From: Strobilurus pachycystidiatus
Taxonomy: Eukaryota; Basidiomycota; Agaricomycetes; Agaricales; Physalacriaceae
DNA: 64,000 nt
Reading direction: 5' to 3'
NCBI GenBank assembly: GCA_019915135.1
Contig: JAHLMK010000011.1
Coordinates: 1,240,001-1,304,000 of the forward strand
Shown: positions 1-10,524 of the stretch, one piece after another
Numbering within the stretch: position 1 is the first letter of the stretch
How the letters are laid out: the number at the start of each line of letters is the position of its first letter
The notes under the pieces: generated by a model
Database searches by the model: none
Told to the model about the DNA's origin: nothing
Seen by the model: only the letters and a program-made list of their open reading frames with translations
Program-made: the position numbers and the translations under genes

Positions 1-694
1 GATCGCCGAGTGGCGATCTGAAACCAGCCCAAAGCCAGTAGAGAGAGAAATCAAAAAGGTCTAATTGAGTTACGCGACTCTTGTTCATCGTCTGGAGCAA
101 GTCAAAGGCCACTTTGCACGATGTAAAGGAGCTCGAAAGAAGTTCCTCTACGGTGGGGGCAGGGAAGTATAGGGTATTACAGAGAAGCATGTCGGGATCG
201 CTGGGAGTGGGGGCGCTGATAACATCTAGTAGATTAGGTGGTGGATCCGGGGTAAGGTGAGAAGGGGGTATAGATGCCTCGACCGAGGCAGGGAGCGAGT
301 CGGAGTCCGGCGGGTAAGTTTGTGGTTCACTCGCACTAGGTAGAACCCCTTCCTGTCTTGTTGGTGACCGTGAGGTTGTTGGCTTCGACGATGGATCGGC
401 AAGGGCTGCTGCGATCTCGTCCTCCGAAACGCCAGCCCGAGTCAATAGCTTTCGCAAGGTGCGGTTCTCCTCGAATACTGCTCTTGCTGTTTGTTGCAGC
501 TTAACGTTCGCCTATTGCCACCTCCCCATCAGAGGGAGAGAGTTTCGCAGATATGAATAGCGAACGCGCACCTGAACGCCTTCCTTCTCGTACGCTGCAA
601 GGCGTGCCTCCAATGATGCAAGATAATCCCGCCTTCGCTCCCGCGAGCGACGCTGATTGTCTCTGACGCGCGCTTGATCTCTGGTGTCCTTCAT
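1..694 (-). CDS. bZIP transcription factor (partial, C-terminus outside window)
   Basis: Start ATG at 694-692. Exon 1 (694-572) encodes 41 residues with a classic bZIP basic region (NQRRSRERRRDYLASLEARL) leading into the leucine zipper. An intron of 60 bp (571-512, GTGCGC...ATAG) follows; its length is a multiple of three, so the frame runs on until the TAG at its end. Exon 2 continues the zipper (LQQTARAVFEENRTLRKLL) and then a Pro/Ser-rich acidic stretch and a hydrophobic C-terminal part that is still open at base 1. The arrangement (N-terminal bZIP, long C-terminal tail) fits fungal Yap/AP-1-like nuclear regulators, but target genes cannot be inferred. No start upstream competes: the ATG is just ahead of the basic region. 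The bZIP identity is directly visible; any stress or metabolic role would be guesswork. Confidence 0.85.
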
Positions 695-767
695 CTTTAC
701 TACTCTATGGGGCCGTAGTCAGGCTGAAGGGTCGCAGTGGGTGTCGAGAGAGAGTCGTATATCCGGT

Positions 768-2083
768 GGTTCACAATTTCACTTGGACAATTTCACTTGC
801 CCAGCCAAAAGTTCACTTTCCTAACTTGGACGCACTTTAAGTCACTTTAAGTGCAAAAGTGACCAAAGTGACTTTCAAGTAACTTGATCGGACTTGATCG
901 GCACTTTCACTTGACGCTCACTTGAGCGAACTTTGCAAGCTACACGGTATTACGACGTTCATATACACCTCTCAACCAATTGCATGCTTGGTACAATGCC
1001 CTACAAGGGGAATGGCGTGAATTCGAGCCCTGTAGCGCGAGGGAGCCATGAACATGACCGATCACTGACCGATCGCGACCACTTAACAGGCACCCTTCAC
1101 TTGAGTGAACTTCCAGGTTTGCACTGTTGCTGGACTGCTCAAAACGTATTCTCGCGTGCATAACAGTCAGACTGGGACACGTCGCGCCTGATTGATGTGA
1201 ATTACGGTTGACAGCGTGGTGTACAGGGCGGTTCTTGCACCGTGCAAGAACCGTGACTGTGTTCTGCCTTACCGTCGCCCTCAATGGCGTGCACCACTGC
1301 CGTTCCGTCTCTCTAATAATATGACACTACAAGTCTCGGACAGACTCATACGGCCCTACATCGCAACTCAGATGTGTGCCGTGGTAGGGACCGATAATTT
1401 GACAGTCCTCATGTCTTTCGTACGTATCCACAAGCTGCTATGTACTGCTATCAGCAAGAATCACCATGCTCTTTCCACCTAGAGTATGACTATTTATCTG
1501 AATGGGACGTCCGATATTGGTATTGGTCTGTACATGATTCACGCCACTTGGCACTCTGTAAGCTTTGTGCTCTTCCGTTCCTTGAGCTTACCGGACGTCC
1601 CGCCACAGAGATACTTGCGCATCAAAGCTGTCTTGAAGGTCCATACCATGATCATTCTTGCTTGGATGTGTACTTACGGGTGCTCTTGAGAGTCGAGACA
1701 AATCCAACATCACACACCGTTCTGGTAATCCAGACACAAAAGGCTTGATGGATGACTGAGCCTGCCAGCATGATTGAAGTCAACAGAAATGGTAAGCACG
1801 CGTTCGACGCGTCCTCCGACAGGAGCGAAAGAAGTACGCGATGACAATATGAGGGTAGCTGGCGCTTGAGGGTAGCTGGCAGTGAACGTTGAATCTTTGA
1901 CTACGTGGGCGCTGAGACAGACAATGACGGTGGTGGCAGATGGTCAAGTTCAAGTGTCAAGTGAGCACGTAAGTTAGCCCACCCAAGTACGTCAAGTGAA
2001 CTGGCCGGACTTGGCTGTGGATCAAGTGCGGCAAGTTCGGCAAGTTACCTAAAGTGCGGCCGAAAAAGTTACTTTATCAACTC
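768..2083. mobile_element. Putative 1.3-kb insertion flanked by 13-bp direct repeats
   Basis: The 13-mer TCGTATATCCGGT occurs at 755-767 and again, same orientation, at 2084-2096, as expected of a target-site duplication. Inside the left end (about 775-930) the + strand is packed with CACTTG/AACTTG/CACTTT motifs; inside the right end (about 1940-2065) the same motifs occur inverted (CAAGTG/CAAGTT). Inverted subterminal repeats of this sort are typical of DNA transposons, but I see no good terminal inverted repeat and no transposase frame in the 1316 bp between. A 13-bp duplication is long for cut-and-paste elements and would also fit a non-LTR or unknown element. Class therefore left open. 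Confidence 0.45.
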
Positions 2084-2470
2084 TCGTATATCCGGTTTAG
2101 GAAGGTTCTGTCAATTTCGCCAAGGATTGTCGGTGCCACCGCGGACTCTTGCAATGTTGTATGCACCACAATGATATCCACATCTCTCAATTTGATCAGG
2201 GTTATTCTTTGTTCTGATCAGGAAATGGATAGAGATGATACTCCTGATTCGAAAGAGGTCTTTGGGTAAACACGTCCTCTCAAATATGCTACAAGTCCCC
2301 TAGGTATGCGCAATCTACATGTACCACGACGTTCGTGTTCAGCAGAGGCGACCACACCTCCTCCACCCGGCGCTGTGTCATCATCTCAAAGACTGAGCGG
2401 CCCGTCCCATGATAAGTACATGAGTAGCTCCCTGTTCCGAAAGCCAAGCAGCTGGAGGTGTAGCTGCGTA

Positions 2471-2510
2471 TGGTGGGTATAGTGGGTAATAATCCAATTT
2501 GGCACTTTGG
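2471..2510 (+). repeat. Left terminal inverted repeat
   Basis: Forty bases beginning TGGTGGGTATAGTGGGTAAT; matches the reverse complement of 4899-4938 with two differences. Followed by ACTT-rich subterminal sequence. Confidence 0.85.
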
Positions 2511-4898
2511 ACTTTTACTTACTTTACAGAGGCACTTTTTGACCTTACTTTACATTTTGTCTGGCTTTTGACATGACTTGATGTGCCGGACAATGGAGTT
2601 GCTCGTGGTCTACACTCATGATTCATCTGTGGTATACATACGTAACATAGTATACTGGATCCGGACTTTGAGGCGGCGTCGGGATGCGCCAATCTCAAAC
2701 AGGAAGGCGGCAATCATTCCCGCGGCTTAAGTATAAGTCGTCGTCATGGTCCGCCGCTGAAGCGCTGAACATGCCGCTACTTCTACAGCGCCGCTATGAT
2801 GATGGGCCATCTCAATTCTCAGCCTCAAGTGATACCTGATGTGTATGTGTCATGGTGAGTTCCTCAGAAGCCTCTGAGTTTGCCCTACACCTGGGCCATG
2901 TCATGTTGTCCGAGTGCGCAGCGTGGTAAACTTGTAGCATGGCTCGTATGACGGACTTGGCATCATACTCTCGTCCGCCTCGTATTCTCCATGAGCGCCG
3001 TATCCGTCATCCTTGTCCGCGGCATCAAGGATCGTGCCCGTGGTTCTTCTCATAGTTGGTTGTTATATATGTTTGTTCTCAAGTCGCAGCAAGAAAGGCT
3101 TACAACGTCCCTACGTACAGATACTCTTTATGTATGGAAAAGTGAGCTAGTATGGGCTGGCTTCCGAGCAAGCACTCAATATCCGTCATATTATTGTCTA
3201 CATAGTCTGTACCTGTCATCAGTGTTTTTATTCGTTGTCCTGGGGTTGAGGGAGCCACCGAGTTTATCTACATCATTGTCATTAATGTTTGCCGTGGAAC
3301 ACTACGTAAAACGGAAACACTGACAATATCACAATGCACGATGATGCATAACAGTGCTGAGTGATGACTTTGGGACGGACTCACTGCGCCCTGCTATTCC
3401 GAAAGATCTCGAGCAGTTAATAAGGGCAGAGCCGGTTAGTGCGCAAGGCCAGGAGGATGGTGGCATTGCTCAGCGCCTCACTCTCGCCAAAACTGTCCGC
3501 ACACATACTTTCAGTTGTAAACCCGGCCGCCCGACCATAATCCCGCCTCTTAACCGACGTCAGCTTTCGATAAGATGATGAAGGAGGACGTGCTCGGTGC
3601 TGTGCTCAATGCTGAATTCCGTGTGATAGATATTGCGGGTGACAAAAGGGCCGTCAGTCATGTTCTGAGACTGTTAGAAAACCATAAGTCAGAATCCGAT
3701 AATTAAACAGGAAATGCGCGACGGCGAGTCGTTGTGTCTGATTTGAGGGCAGCAGATACTCGCGCACAGTCGGACATGTCTCTCAAAATTTTCGTTGCTG
3801 ACAGGGACCTTAGGCAGCGCGCGCTAGACGTCTACTGAGATGATGCTCACTGGAACATTTGTTCTAGGAGGCGGCTAGGGAGATGATGTCGTCGCTCTTG
3901 CAGAAAGTTTCAGCAGAATTGAGATAGAAAATGCGACGATGTACCGTTTGCGCAATCCTCAATTTGATGCAGTGGCAAGCAATGACTCCACGAAACATCA
4001 GCCATTTCAAGTTCAACATTGACGCCAAGGATCGCGCCGTCCCAACCCAAGTACGCTCCCAACATCGGCGGCCTCCAGCTGGCGCAGGGTGCAAATGATA
4101 AGCGAGACAGCAAGCTTACAGTATGAAGAAGCTCCTGGTAATCATCCTAGACTGAATGGTACCGTACCTGTAGCCGATACTTTTGGGCCTGGAAAGCAGG
4201 ACAGACATGGACAGAAACAAAGAGGTTGACACCCTTGAGGAAACAAATCAAGGCTTGACAAGCAACGCAGCTGGCAAGAATTGGTAATCAAGATAGTTGG
4301 GCGGGAGTTTGACTCGAGACAGGCAGGTCACAGTGGTGAGGCCTGACGCGCTCAGGCTGGATAGGGCCAAAGGTCATGGCAATGGGCCAATAGCTATGCC
4401 ATCGCTCTGGAATTGGTCGTCGGGCGCAATGGCAACTTAGGGTTCGCAGGTCCGCAGTGACAGTGACGGTTGAACAGGGATGAGGGCGCGGGAATGACTT
4501 CAGAGACTTGATAGCAGAGAGTACGACCCAAAATCAAGACGAAGGAAGTTTTGCTAAAGACCTCAGGAGCACCAGCGGCGGGTGCGGGTTGAATGGCTGA
4601 CAATGCTATTGCAATTGGTTGCAAGCGTTTGCGCCTAGCGATGAAAGGAAGGATATGACACGGAAGCCCGCCGCCCGCGGCTTGATCAGGCACAATAGCT
4701 AAATAATAATGTAAATATCTATAACAGGAAGTGGCAGCCCCGACGGCGCGTCCCGACTGTTTCTACTATTGGCGTGTCTGTGACCTTTTACATGTGCTCT
4801 CTACAACAAGACTACTGGCACTTTGGTGAAATGCTGGAGTCAGACTCTGAAAGCCAAAGCCAGAGTATGAAAAGCCGGCCAAACTGAAAAGTAAAGTA

Positions 4899-4938
4899 CC
4901 AAAGTGCCGACTTGGATTATTACCCACTATACCCACCA
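4899..4938 (-). repeat. Right terminal inverted repeat
   Basis: Reverse complement of the left repeat at 2471-2510; read on the minus strand it starts with the same TGGTGGGTATAGTGGGTAAT. The base after it begins the second TAGCTGCG target copy (4939-4946). Confidence 0.85.
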
Positions 4939-5016
4939 TAGCTGCGCTACAAGTTATTTGCTATTACTTTCAATCGATACTTGATTGGAGCACCACTCGA
5001 GATACAGAACGGAGAC

Positions 5017-5771
5017 TTATACACGAGCTGATTTCGCTTCCTATGGCAATTTGAGATGGCAGAAAGGTACGGCGGGGAACACTACTTACCAAGGCTTTGA
5101 CCTCCGCCTCCAAGGACGCCAGCTCACCCTGCAGACGTTCCTTCTGCCTTGTAAGAGTATGGAGCTTGCGTTGATCCAGCTTGTATTGTGCCATAGTCCC
5201 TGATGCTGGCTTGGGCGGTAAAGACTTGAGTGCCTCCGCCTGAGCACTCGTGTATGAGCACCACTAAACGGGGCATTGAAAGATAAGCGGACGCACTTTG
5301 TTCTGCAATTGCGCTTCCTTGCGTTTCAACTGCTTCAGCCCTTGGCTCGCCTTCTCGATGAGCTCATTGACCGCCGGTTCGATCTCGTCGATGAGGTCGG
5401 CTTTGTAGGTCTTCACCAGGCCATCGTTGACGAGCAAGAAATCCTGGGATTGACTGTCAAGTTGTTACACCCACCATGTAGTGATCAACGCGCACCCGTT
5501 CATTCTTCAGCACCTTGGTCATCCGTGGGTAGTCGAGAGTTCCGTTCCGAAGGAGCTGCTCAGCTTCCTGGGCCTACAGAGATGCGCGCATTGAGGTCAC
5601 AGAATGCAGAGAGGGCTGAGAACACACCTCTTCGCAGCAGTCCTCCAAAGCTCTGACACAGTCAATGAGATTCGGCGGGCATATTGCTTGGATGTCCCCG
5701 CGGAAGACCTCTGGTCGAGTATTGAAGACCGAGTCGCGCGCCTGAAGATTGGCGCGTGACAGTCGCGACAT
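5017..5771 (-). CDS. SPC19: DASH complex subunit SPC19
   Basis: Five exons (5771-5628, 5573-5496, 5443-5297, 5239-5090, 5040-5017) joined at GT-AG sites give exactly 180 residues with introns of 49 to 57 bp. The protein matches the Spc19 family: a conserved N-terminal helix (NLIDCVRALEDCCEEAQEAE), the block TLDYPRMTKVLKNER then DFLLVNDG, a helix IDEIEPAVNELIEKASQGLK, and a C-terminal coiled coil (RQKERLQGELASLEAEVKAL). Spc19 is a structural subunit of the DASH/Dam1 ring that couples fungal kinetochores to spindle microtubules; length is close to the yeast protein (about 165 residues). The start ATG at 5771 is the first in the exon and lies 49 bp from a telomere-box motif. The 52-bp third intron removes a stretch between ER and DF that would otherwise keep the frame open, so the splice is inferred from conservation. 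No paralogue in the window. Confidence 0.85.
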
Positions 5772-5819
5772 CGCGCGGTGCGATGGTGACGACGGTTCGA
5801 GATAGAGTCGAAAGTTGTG

Positions 5820-5835
5820 TTAGGGTTAGGGTTTT
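5820..5835 (-). promoter_or_regulatory. Telomere-box motif upstream of SPC19
   Basis: The + strand reads TTAGGGTTAGGGTTTT (minus strand AAAACCCTAACCCTAA), 49 bp upstream of the SPC19 ATG. Two tandem TTAGGG units match the usual fungal telomere repeat and the Tbf1-type promoter box known from other fungi. Function here is inference from position. Confidence 0.45.
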
Positions 5836-5952
5836 GCTTGGACGCAGAGCTCTAAACAAGGCAACGAACACACACGAGGCATTATTTTATGACCACCTCC
5901 TAGTCCCTAAGATACAGAATCCACAATAACTTATATATACCTCCCTCTAATA

Positions 5953-8285
5953 TCACCTCCGCTCATACTCCTCCTCATCGCTATCGCCCACATCAAATAT
6001 CGGCGGTTGAGGCGACGGCGACCTCAGAGCTCTCTCCTTCCCCTTCACACTCGGCGCTCTCGGCCTGCCGACCGGACTAGCAGAGTTCGCTCCCAGATAG
6101 CTATCTTCATCCTGGAAATTCGCCACAGAGGAATTCAACGGCACGCTCTCCTCCTTATTGTTCATAGGAAGTCGCATGCCTTTCCGCCTGCGCACGCGCC
6201 AGCACACGAAGAGACCGATGAAGAGAGCCAGCACGACTAGGACAAGAGCGGCAGAACCAGCGTTGTAGTAGGCTGCTTTGAGTTTAGTGCCGATACGATC
6301 TAAAAACGAAAATGTACTAACCTTCCCACATCGCCTTGTCCTGTTGTGGCGACTTGGTCGATGTTGGTACTGCAATATCCGCAACGTCGGTGTATTGCGG
6401 TTTGGTCTTCTCGCCCACTGCACTAGGTATACGGGCAGAGCCTTCCAATATCTGGGAGAAATCCACGCCCATAAATCGGAGCATCATGTCGTGAGCGACA
6501 TGGGGGACATCAAAGGGAACCATGTGCGATGAGTCGAATATCTAAGCCGAGATGAGCAGGGCTTTCTGACAACTGAAAATTGACAAACCTTTGCGTAAGT
6601 CAGATTCCTGGACTCGACCCACGTACCGGCCGATTTCTCGTTTACCGACCACGATTGGGTTTGCACGGTCTGCATTCAATCAGCTCCATGTCACACAAAT
6701 AGCTGATGCCACTCACCCCAAGACCCTTTTCGCCATTCCACGACATAGTGGCGATCATAGCCTCCAGCCCAACATAATTGCAGATCACATCTTGGTCTCC
6801 CGCAAAGATGAGGACAGGTATTCGCTCTATCACCGATGGTAGGACGGTTATGCTGGAGTTGAGCGTCTTTTCCTTGAGCTCTGAGTGAACGCGCCCGCGG
6901 CACTCGATCCATCTAGCAGAATGGTCCTGGGCATGTAGGGCGCGGACGACGTCGTCCCGCTGTTGAATCTTCAGTACCGAGTCAGCAGCAAGACGTATGA
7001 AGACCCACATCTAGATATGTCGTTACTGGCTTGATATCTGGAGGCCAGTTCATTCCACAGGCTGGATACGTGTCATCGAGTCGTATGTCGTAAATGTTCA
7101 TGCACATTTCCTGATTGTTAGTCCTGCGGAACCAGTCAGCAACGAATGTAACCTTACGAGGATGGACTGACACTTTTCGGCGGACCTCTGTCACGTCATA
7201 GAGTAAGCCTTCACACTTTTCGACGCTGACCGGCTCCCTATCGGTGATCCCCTTCAGGATTTGGACACATTCGTCAGTTTTTGTCGTGGCCTCCTTCCAG
7301 TACTGGAAAGAATCAATGAATATTACGAGGTGATGTTCGACGAAACCACCTACATCAGTGTTTTCTTCGAGGATGCCCACTTTGACAAGGTAGTCGATAT
7401 AAGAAGGATATTGAGCGCGTGCATCTATCCATCCGTTTCCTATGGCAACGCCTTTCAACGGTGCAACCTTGGAGTTGAGGAGGGCGTCGGCAAAGAAGGG
7501 GATGTATTGCCCTGCGTAACTCTCGCCAGCTAGATAAGTCTATGGCGGGATATGAGACGCGTCCACGAATAATGGGGCGTACGTACATCGACGTGTTCAT
7601 ATTCTGGAAATACTTTGTAAAAGTTGCGCAGGAAAGTGATGAATTGGTCGGACGCCTGCGTAAAGTCGTGTACAAACTTGTCCGTGCTCGTATATGAGAA
7701 TCCCGTGCCTGCGGGCTGGTCGACTGCGGGAAAATTAGCAACGGGCTATGGGCTATAGAGAGTAATGGATGCGCACCGTAGACCATGGTCGCGTATTCTT
7801 CCCATCCGCCCTCTTGCGTCTTGAAGCCGCCCTTGCCGTCCATGCGCCACGGGCCATTCTCCATCATCAGTCCATCGAACGACGAGCATCCTGGACCACC
7901 CTGCAAGTCGCGGTAAGCTTCGGAGCATTGCTATGAGAGACGCCGTCGTACGTTGAACCAGAATATGACACGCTCTCGGTCGGCGGTGCGGCGGTTCTTG
8001 ACGAGGACGAAATAGAGATGGGCGGTGACGTCGGTGTCGGCTGCGTTCTTCGCGAATGGGTCGGACGAGATGTGGCCGGCAAAGATTGTGAGTGGGTGGT
8101 CTGGGTCCTGGTGGATGTCTGGCAGGGCGGGCACGTAGAACGAGGCGGCGGAGGGTACTGGGAATGCATTAGTTGTCTGGAGACGGGTTGTCGGCAGCGG
8201 ATGGCGCACTGTCTGTCGGCGCAGCGTGGGCGCGGGCGGAGAGCAGGAGCGCCACGAGCGCATGCCAGGGAGCGGTCTTGCGCAT
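5953..8285 (-). CDS. KEX1: Pheromone-processing serine carboxypeptidase Kex1
   Basis: Eleven exons, ten introns of about 48 to 55 bp, roughly 610 residues. Starts at 8285 with a signal peptide (MRKTAPWHALVALLLSARAH). The S10 peptidase landmarks are all present: GGPGCSSFDG oxyanion region, catalytic Ser in TYLAGESYAGQYIP, Asp in FAGDQDVICNYVG, His in SSHMVPFDVP. After the catalytic domain come a linker, one transmembrane helix (ALVLVVLALFIGLFVCW), a basic stop-transfer RVRRRK and an acidic cytosolic tail ending DSDEEEYERR, the architecture of Kex1, the Golgi carboxypeptidase that trims C-terminal Lys/Arg left by Kex2. The first intron (52 bp, ACTAATG branch) is needed because the signal-peptide frame otherwise ends shortly after. 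The 48-bp intron after VRRK is in frame, so its removal is inferred from the family spacing. The gene is divergent from the next one with only 165 bp between start codons. Confidence 0.92.
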
Positions 8286-8450
8286 CGAGGTGGTGGCGGG
8301 TGGTCACGTTGCGCCCAAGGAACGTAGCACACGACGGGGGCTGTGGCGTTGATGCAGAGTTGCTCGCGTGGAAACGTCCAGGTCCTGATCGGGTCAGTGT
8401 CCGCCGCGCATGCTCTGCTCCGATAACGGCTTTTGTTCCCTTCCATCACC

Positions 8451-9605
8451 ATGAAATTTTCGTGGTCGGCCTGCCTGCTCGCTGCTGCGTCCGTCGCCCA
8501 CGCACAGTACTTCTCCCAGGGCTGGCAGCCGGGCAAACGCGCGGCGCCGACAGCGGTGCCCATCCAGGTCGACAGTACATTCGAGTCGGAGGGCAGCGAC
8601 GCAGGCACAGCGGAGCATGCACCCCCTCCGCCGCCGCCACCGCCGCCACCACCCACCAAGCTGGACGTGCTCAGTCTGTTCGACCTGAATACGTATCTCA
8701 AGTCGGAGACCAGCCAGCGTCTCTTCCAAAGCTTTGGCGTCAACATCACGGAACGGCTCGAGCAGGCGCAGGAGACGCCCTGGGATAAGCGTATTCCTCT
8801 CATTACGGACGACAACTACTCTGACCTCATCGTCAACGAGCCCTTGTCCGACGAGGAGGCTGCTGACCGCGTTTGGGTTCTCTGCATGTTCGTTCTCGAT
8901 CGCGTGTGTACCTTTACCCCTGCTTATCCATTTTGCCCCCAGCTCTGCCACCAGCGGACGCCAGGACGGCGTCTCCAGGTTTGTCGACGAGGCGTACGAC
9001 GACGCCTTCAACCGCACCGTCGTTGCCGGCGACCTCCCCCACGTCCGTTGGGGACGTATCGACTATTTCAATGTCACGTACCTGACCACGAAGTGGATAG
9101 TGTGGCAGGCACCCTTCCTTGTCGTTATCAAGGACCGCGGCCAGACCCTGCGCTTCTACCGACCCCAGAACCTCCGCATGCGTGATGGCGCTGTGCGCGA
9201 GTTCCTGCTCGCCGACGGATGGCAGGTTACCGCCCCTTGGAAGTCTGCCTACGCACCCGGAGGCGACCGGTACGTGTCTGACATGAAGTCTTCGGAATTC
9301 GTGAAAGCTGATGCGCGAACAGCGAATATTTGATGGAGTACTTTGCCGTCTATATGGCCAAATTCTACAACATCATGGTTCGGGTGCCCAAATTCGTCCT
9401 TCTCCTTGCGTCGGGCACAGTCGCGTCGTTCCTCATTGGAATCATGCACAAGAAACCAGCTGGCCAGAAGAAGAAGAAGTCTGCAATCAAGCCACCACCA
9501 GTTTCGGTTGCTGCAGTCGCGCCTGCACCCGAAGCGGTAACAACCTCCGTGGCAGCCTCGCCTGCCTCAGGTTCAAAGGGCACAAAGAGGAAAGCCAAGA
9601 AGTAG
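8451..9605 (+). CDS. Signal-peptide, thioredoxin-like-fold ER membrane protein (function unknown)
   Basis: Three exons (8451-8887, 8943-9269, 9323-9605) give 348 residues. N-terminal signal peptide (MKFSWSACLLAAASVAHAQ), then an 11-proline run (about residue 62), a region with helix-forming repeats, and a fold-like segment DRVWVLCISATSGRQDGVSR...HVRWGRIDYFNVTYLT...PFLVVIKDRGQTLRFYRP that has the beta-alpha-beta order of a thioredoxin domain. The active-site CXXC is absent (the loop reads SATSGR), so redox activity is unlikely. A transmembrane helix (FVLLLASGTVASFLIGIM) and a Lys-rich tail ending KGTKRKAKK follow, consistent with ER retention. ATG 8451 has a favourable CACC context; a TTG-initiated extension upstream is not credible. 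Divergent from KEX1 with a 165-bp shared promoter region. Domain assignment is by eye; no close characterised relative is recalled. Confidence 0.75.
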
Positions 9606-9868
9606 TATCTATATGGTTTTATAATATGGGTATTGTTATGTCTCTTTGTAGGATCTAACGACGATGTCTTGTTTGTACTCTTTCATTGCTTTGCGAGTCA
9701 GACGTCCCTTCGGTTCTTTCACGCTCAACCCTTCGGGAACGCCTCATGGTAAGCGGCAGGCGATATTTAAGTCTGTCACGACCTCTTATCACTGATCCAA
9801 GCTGCCCTTCTTTCACTAGCCTTCGTAGTGAGTTCACTTACTTCTTGACACTGGTCTCAAGCTCATGA

Positions 9869-10321
9869 GAGACTACGGATTGCTACACCAGCCCGTGTAC
9901 CAGCCCATACACCATAACGAGCAGCTCTCATTATGACCTGGTAAGCCTGCGCTCAGCATCGCACCCGACTTGTTATTTGACGCAGTCTTCCAGGGGAAAG
10001 ACGCAAGATATTCGCGAGTACCGACCCGATAGCGACGGGCTCTTCCATCACTACGTCGGGCCCTCGCCCAATCCACCGAAATCGCCTCGGAAGAAGGGAA
10101 AGGGACCGAACTGCAGTACACCTGTGGAAAAGAAACCTGCCCCGCATGAGTTCCCCCCCACCTACTCATCCTTTCACGAATACGGGACTGGAAATGGTCG
10201 GCTTCTGCAAACTCCTCTCATCGTTAGCGGCTTCTTGGGAGGTGCGATTAATTTCGTATTCACAATAGCCTGCTTGAGCATCGTCGCTTGCGCTGTGGCA
10301 CATTGGCTTGCGGAACGTTGA
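9869..10321 (+). CDS. Small single-pass membrane protein, hypothetical (5' end unresolved)
   Basis: An exon 9869-9943 (frame ACT ACG GAT...) joins across a short GTAAGC...GCAG intron to a frame from about 9989 to the TGA at 10319-10321. The product is basic and Pro/Lys-rich (YVGPSPNPPKSPRKKGKGPN) with one C-terminal hydrophobic helix (FLGGAINFVFTIACLSIVAC) before AHWLAER, so a tail-anchored or single-pass membrane protein is likely. No in-frame ATG lies in the first exon; an ATG at 9746-9748 sits directly before GTAAGC and a 120-bp intron ending at 9868 would give MTTDCYTSPCTS..., but this is speculative. I do not recognise the family. Confidence 0.45.
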   Translation, partial: ETTDCYTSPCTSPYTITSSSHYDLVSLRSASHPTCYLTQSSRGKTQDIREYRPDSDGLFHHYVGPSPNPPKSPRKKGKGPNCSTPVEKKPAPHEFPPTYSSFHEYGTGNGRLLQTPLIVSGFLGGAINFVFTIACLSIVACAVAHWLAER

Positions 10322-10524
10322 ATGTACATGTAATCTCTACAATAGATTATTCATGCAAAGTTACTCTGAAGAAATAGCAAAACGGAGACCAAGCGAAGAG
10401 TCCAGACGAAATGCCAAACGGCACCTTTCCAAAATTGGTAACCCAAATTGAGTGTCCGCTGATCCCAGTCTTCGCTGTCCAAAGTATCAACACCAGACAC
10501 ATTGCCAGTTGACCTCTCGCAGCC

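Larger units (their letters stand above)
2469..4938. mobile_element. Non-autonomous DNA transposon with 40-bp TIRs, hAT-like
   Basis: A 2.47-kb segment is bounded by near-perfect inverted repeats (2471-2510 and 4899-4938, two mismatches in about 40 bases, starting TGGTGGGTATAGTGGGTAAT) and by the direct repeat TAGCTGCG at 2461-2468 and 4939-4946. An 8-bp duplication is the hallmark of the hAT superfamily, and the left terminus TATGG has the A2/G5 that hAT ends usually keep. The extra TA at the left boundary makes the exact end ambiguous by 2 bp. The interior holds only short frames (for example 3354-3578 and 3864-4113) that resemble no transposase, so it is probably a non-autonomous or decayed copy. 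Confidence 0.75.

Noticed and set aside
7931..8815. 294-residue minus-strand frame over the KEX1 start
   Set aside because: Shares one exon with KEX1 but otherwise reads across intron 1 and antisense of the neighbouring gene; the signal-peptide start at 8285 is preferred.
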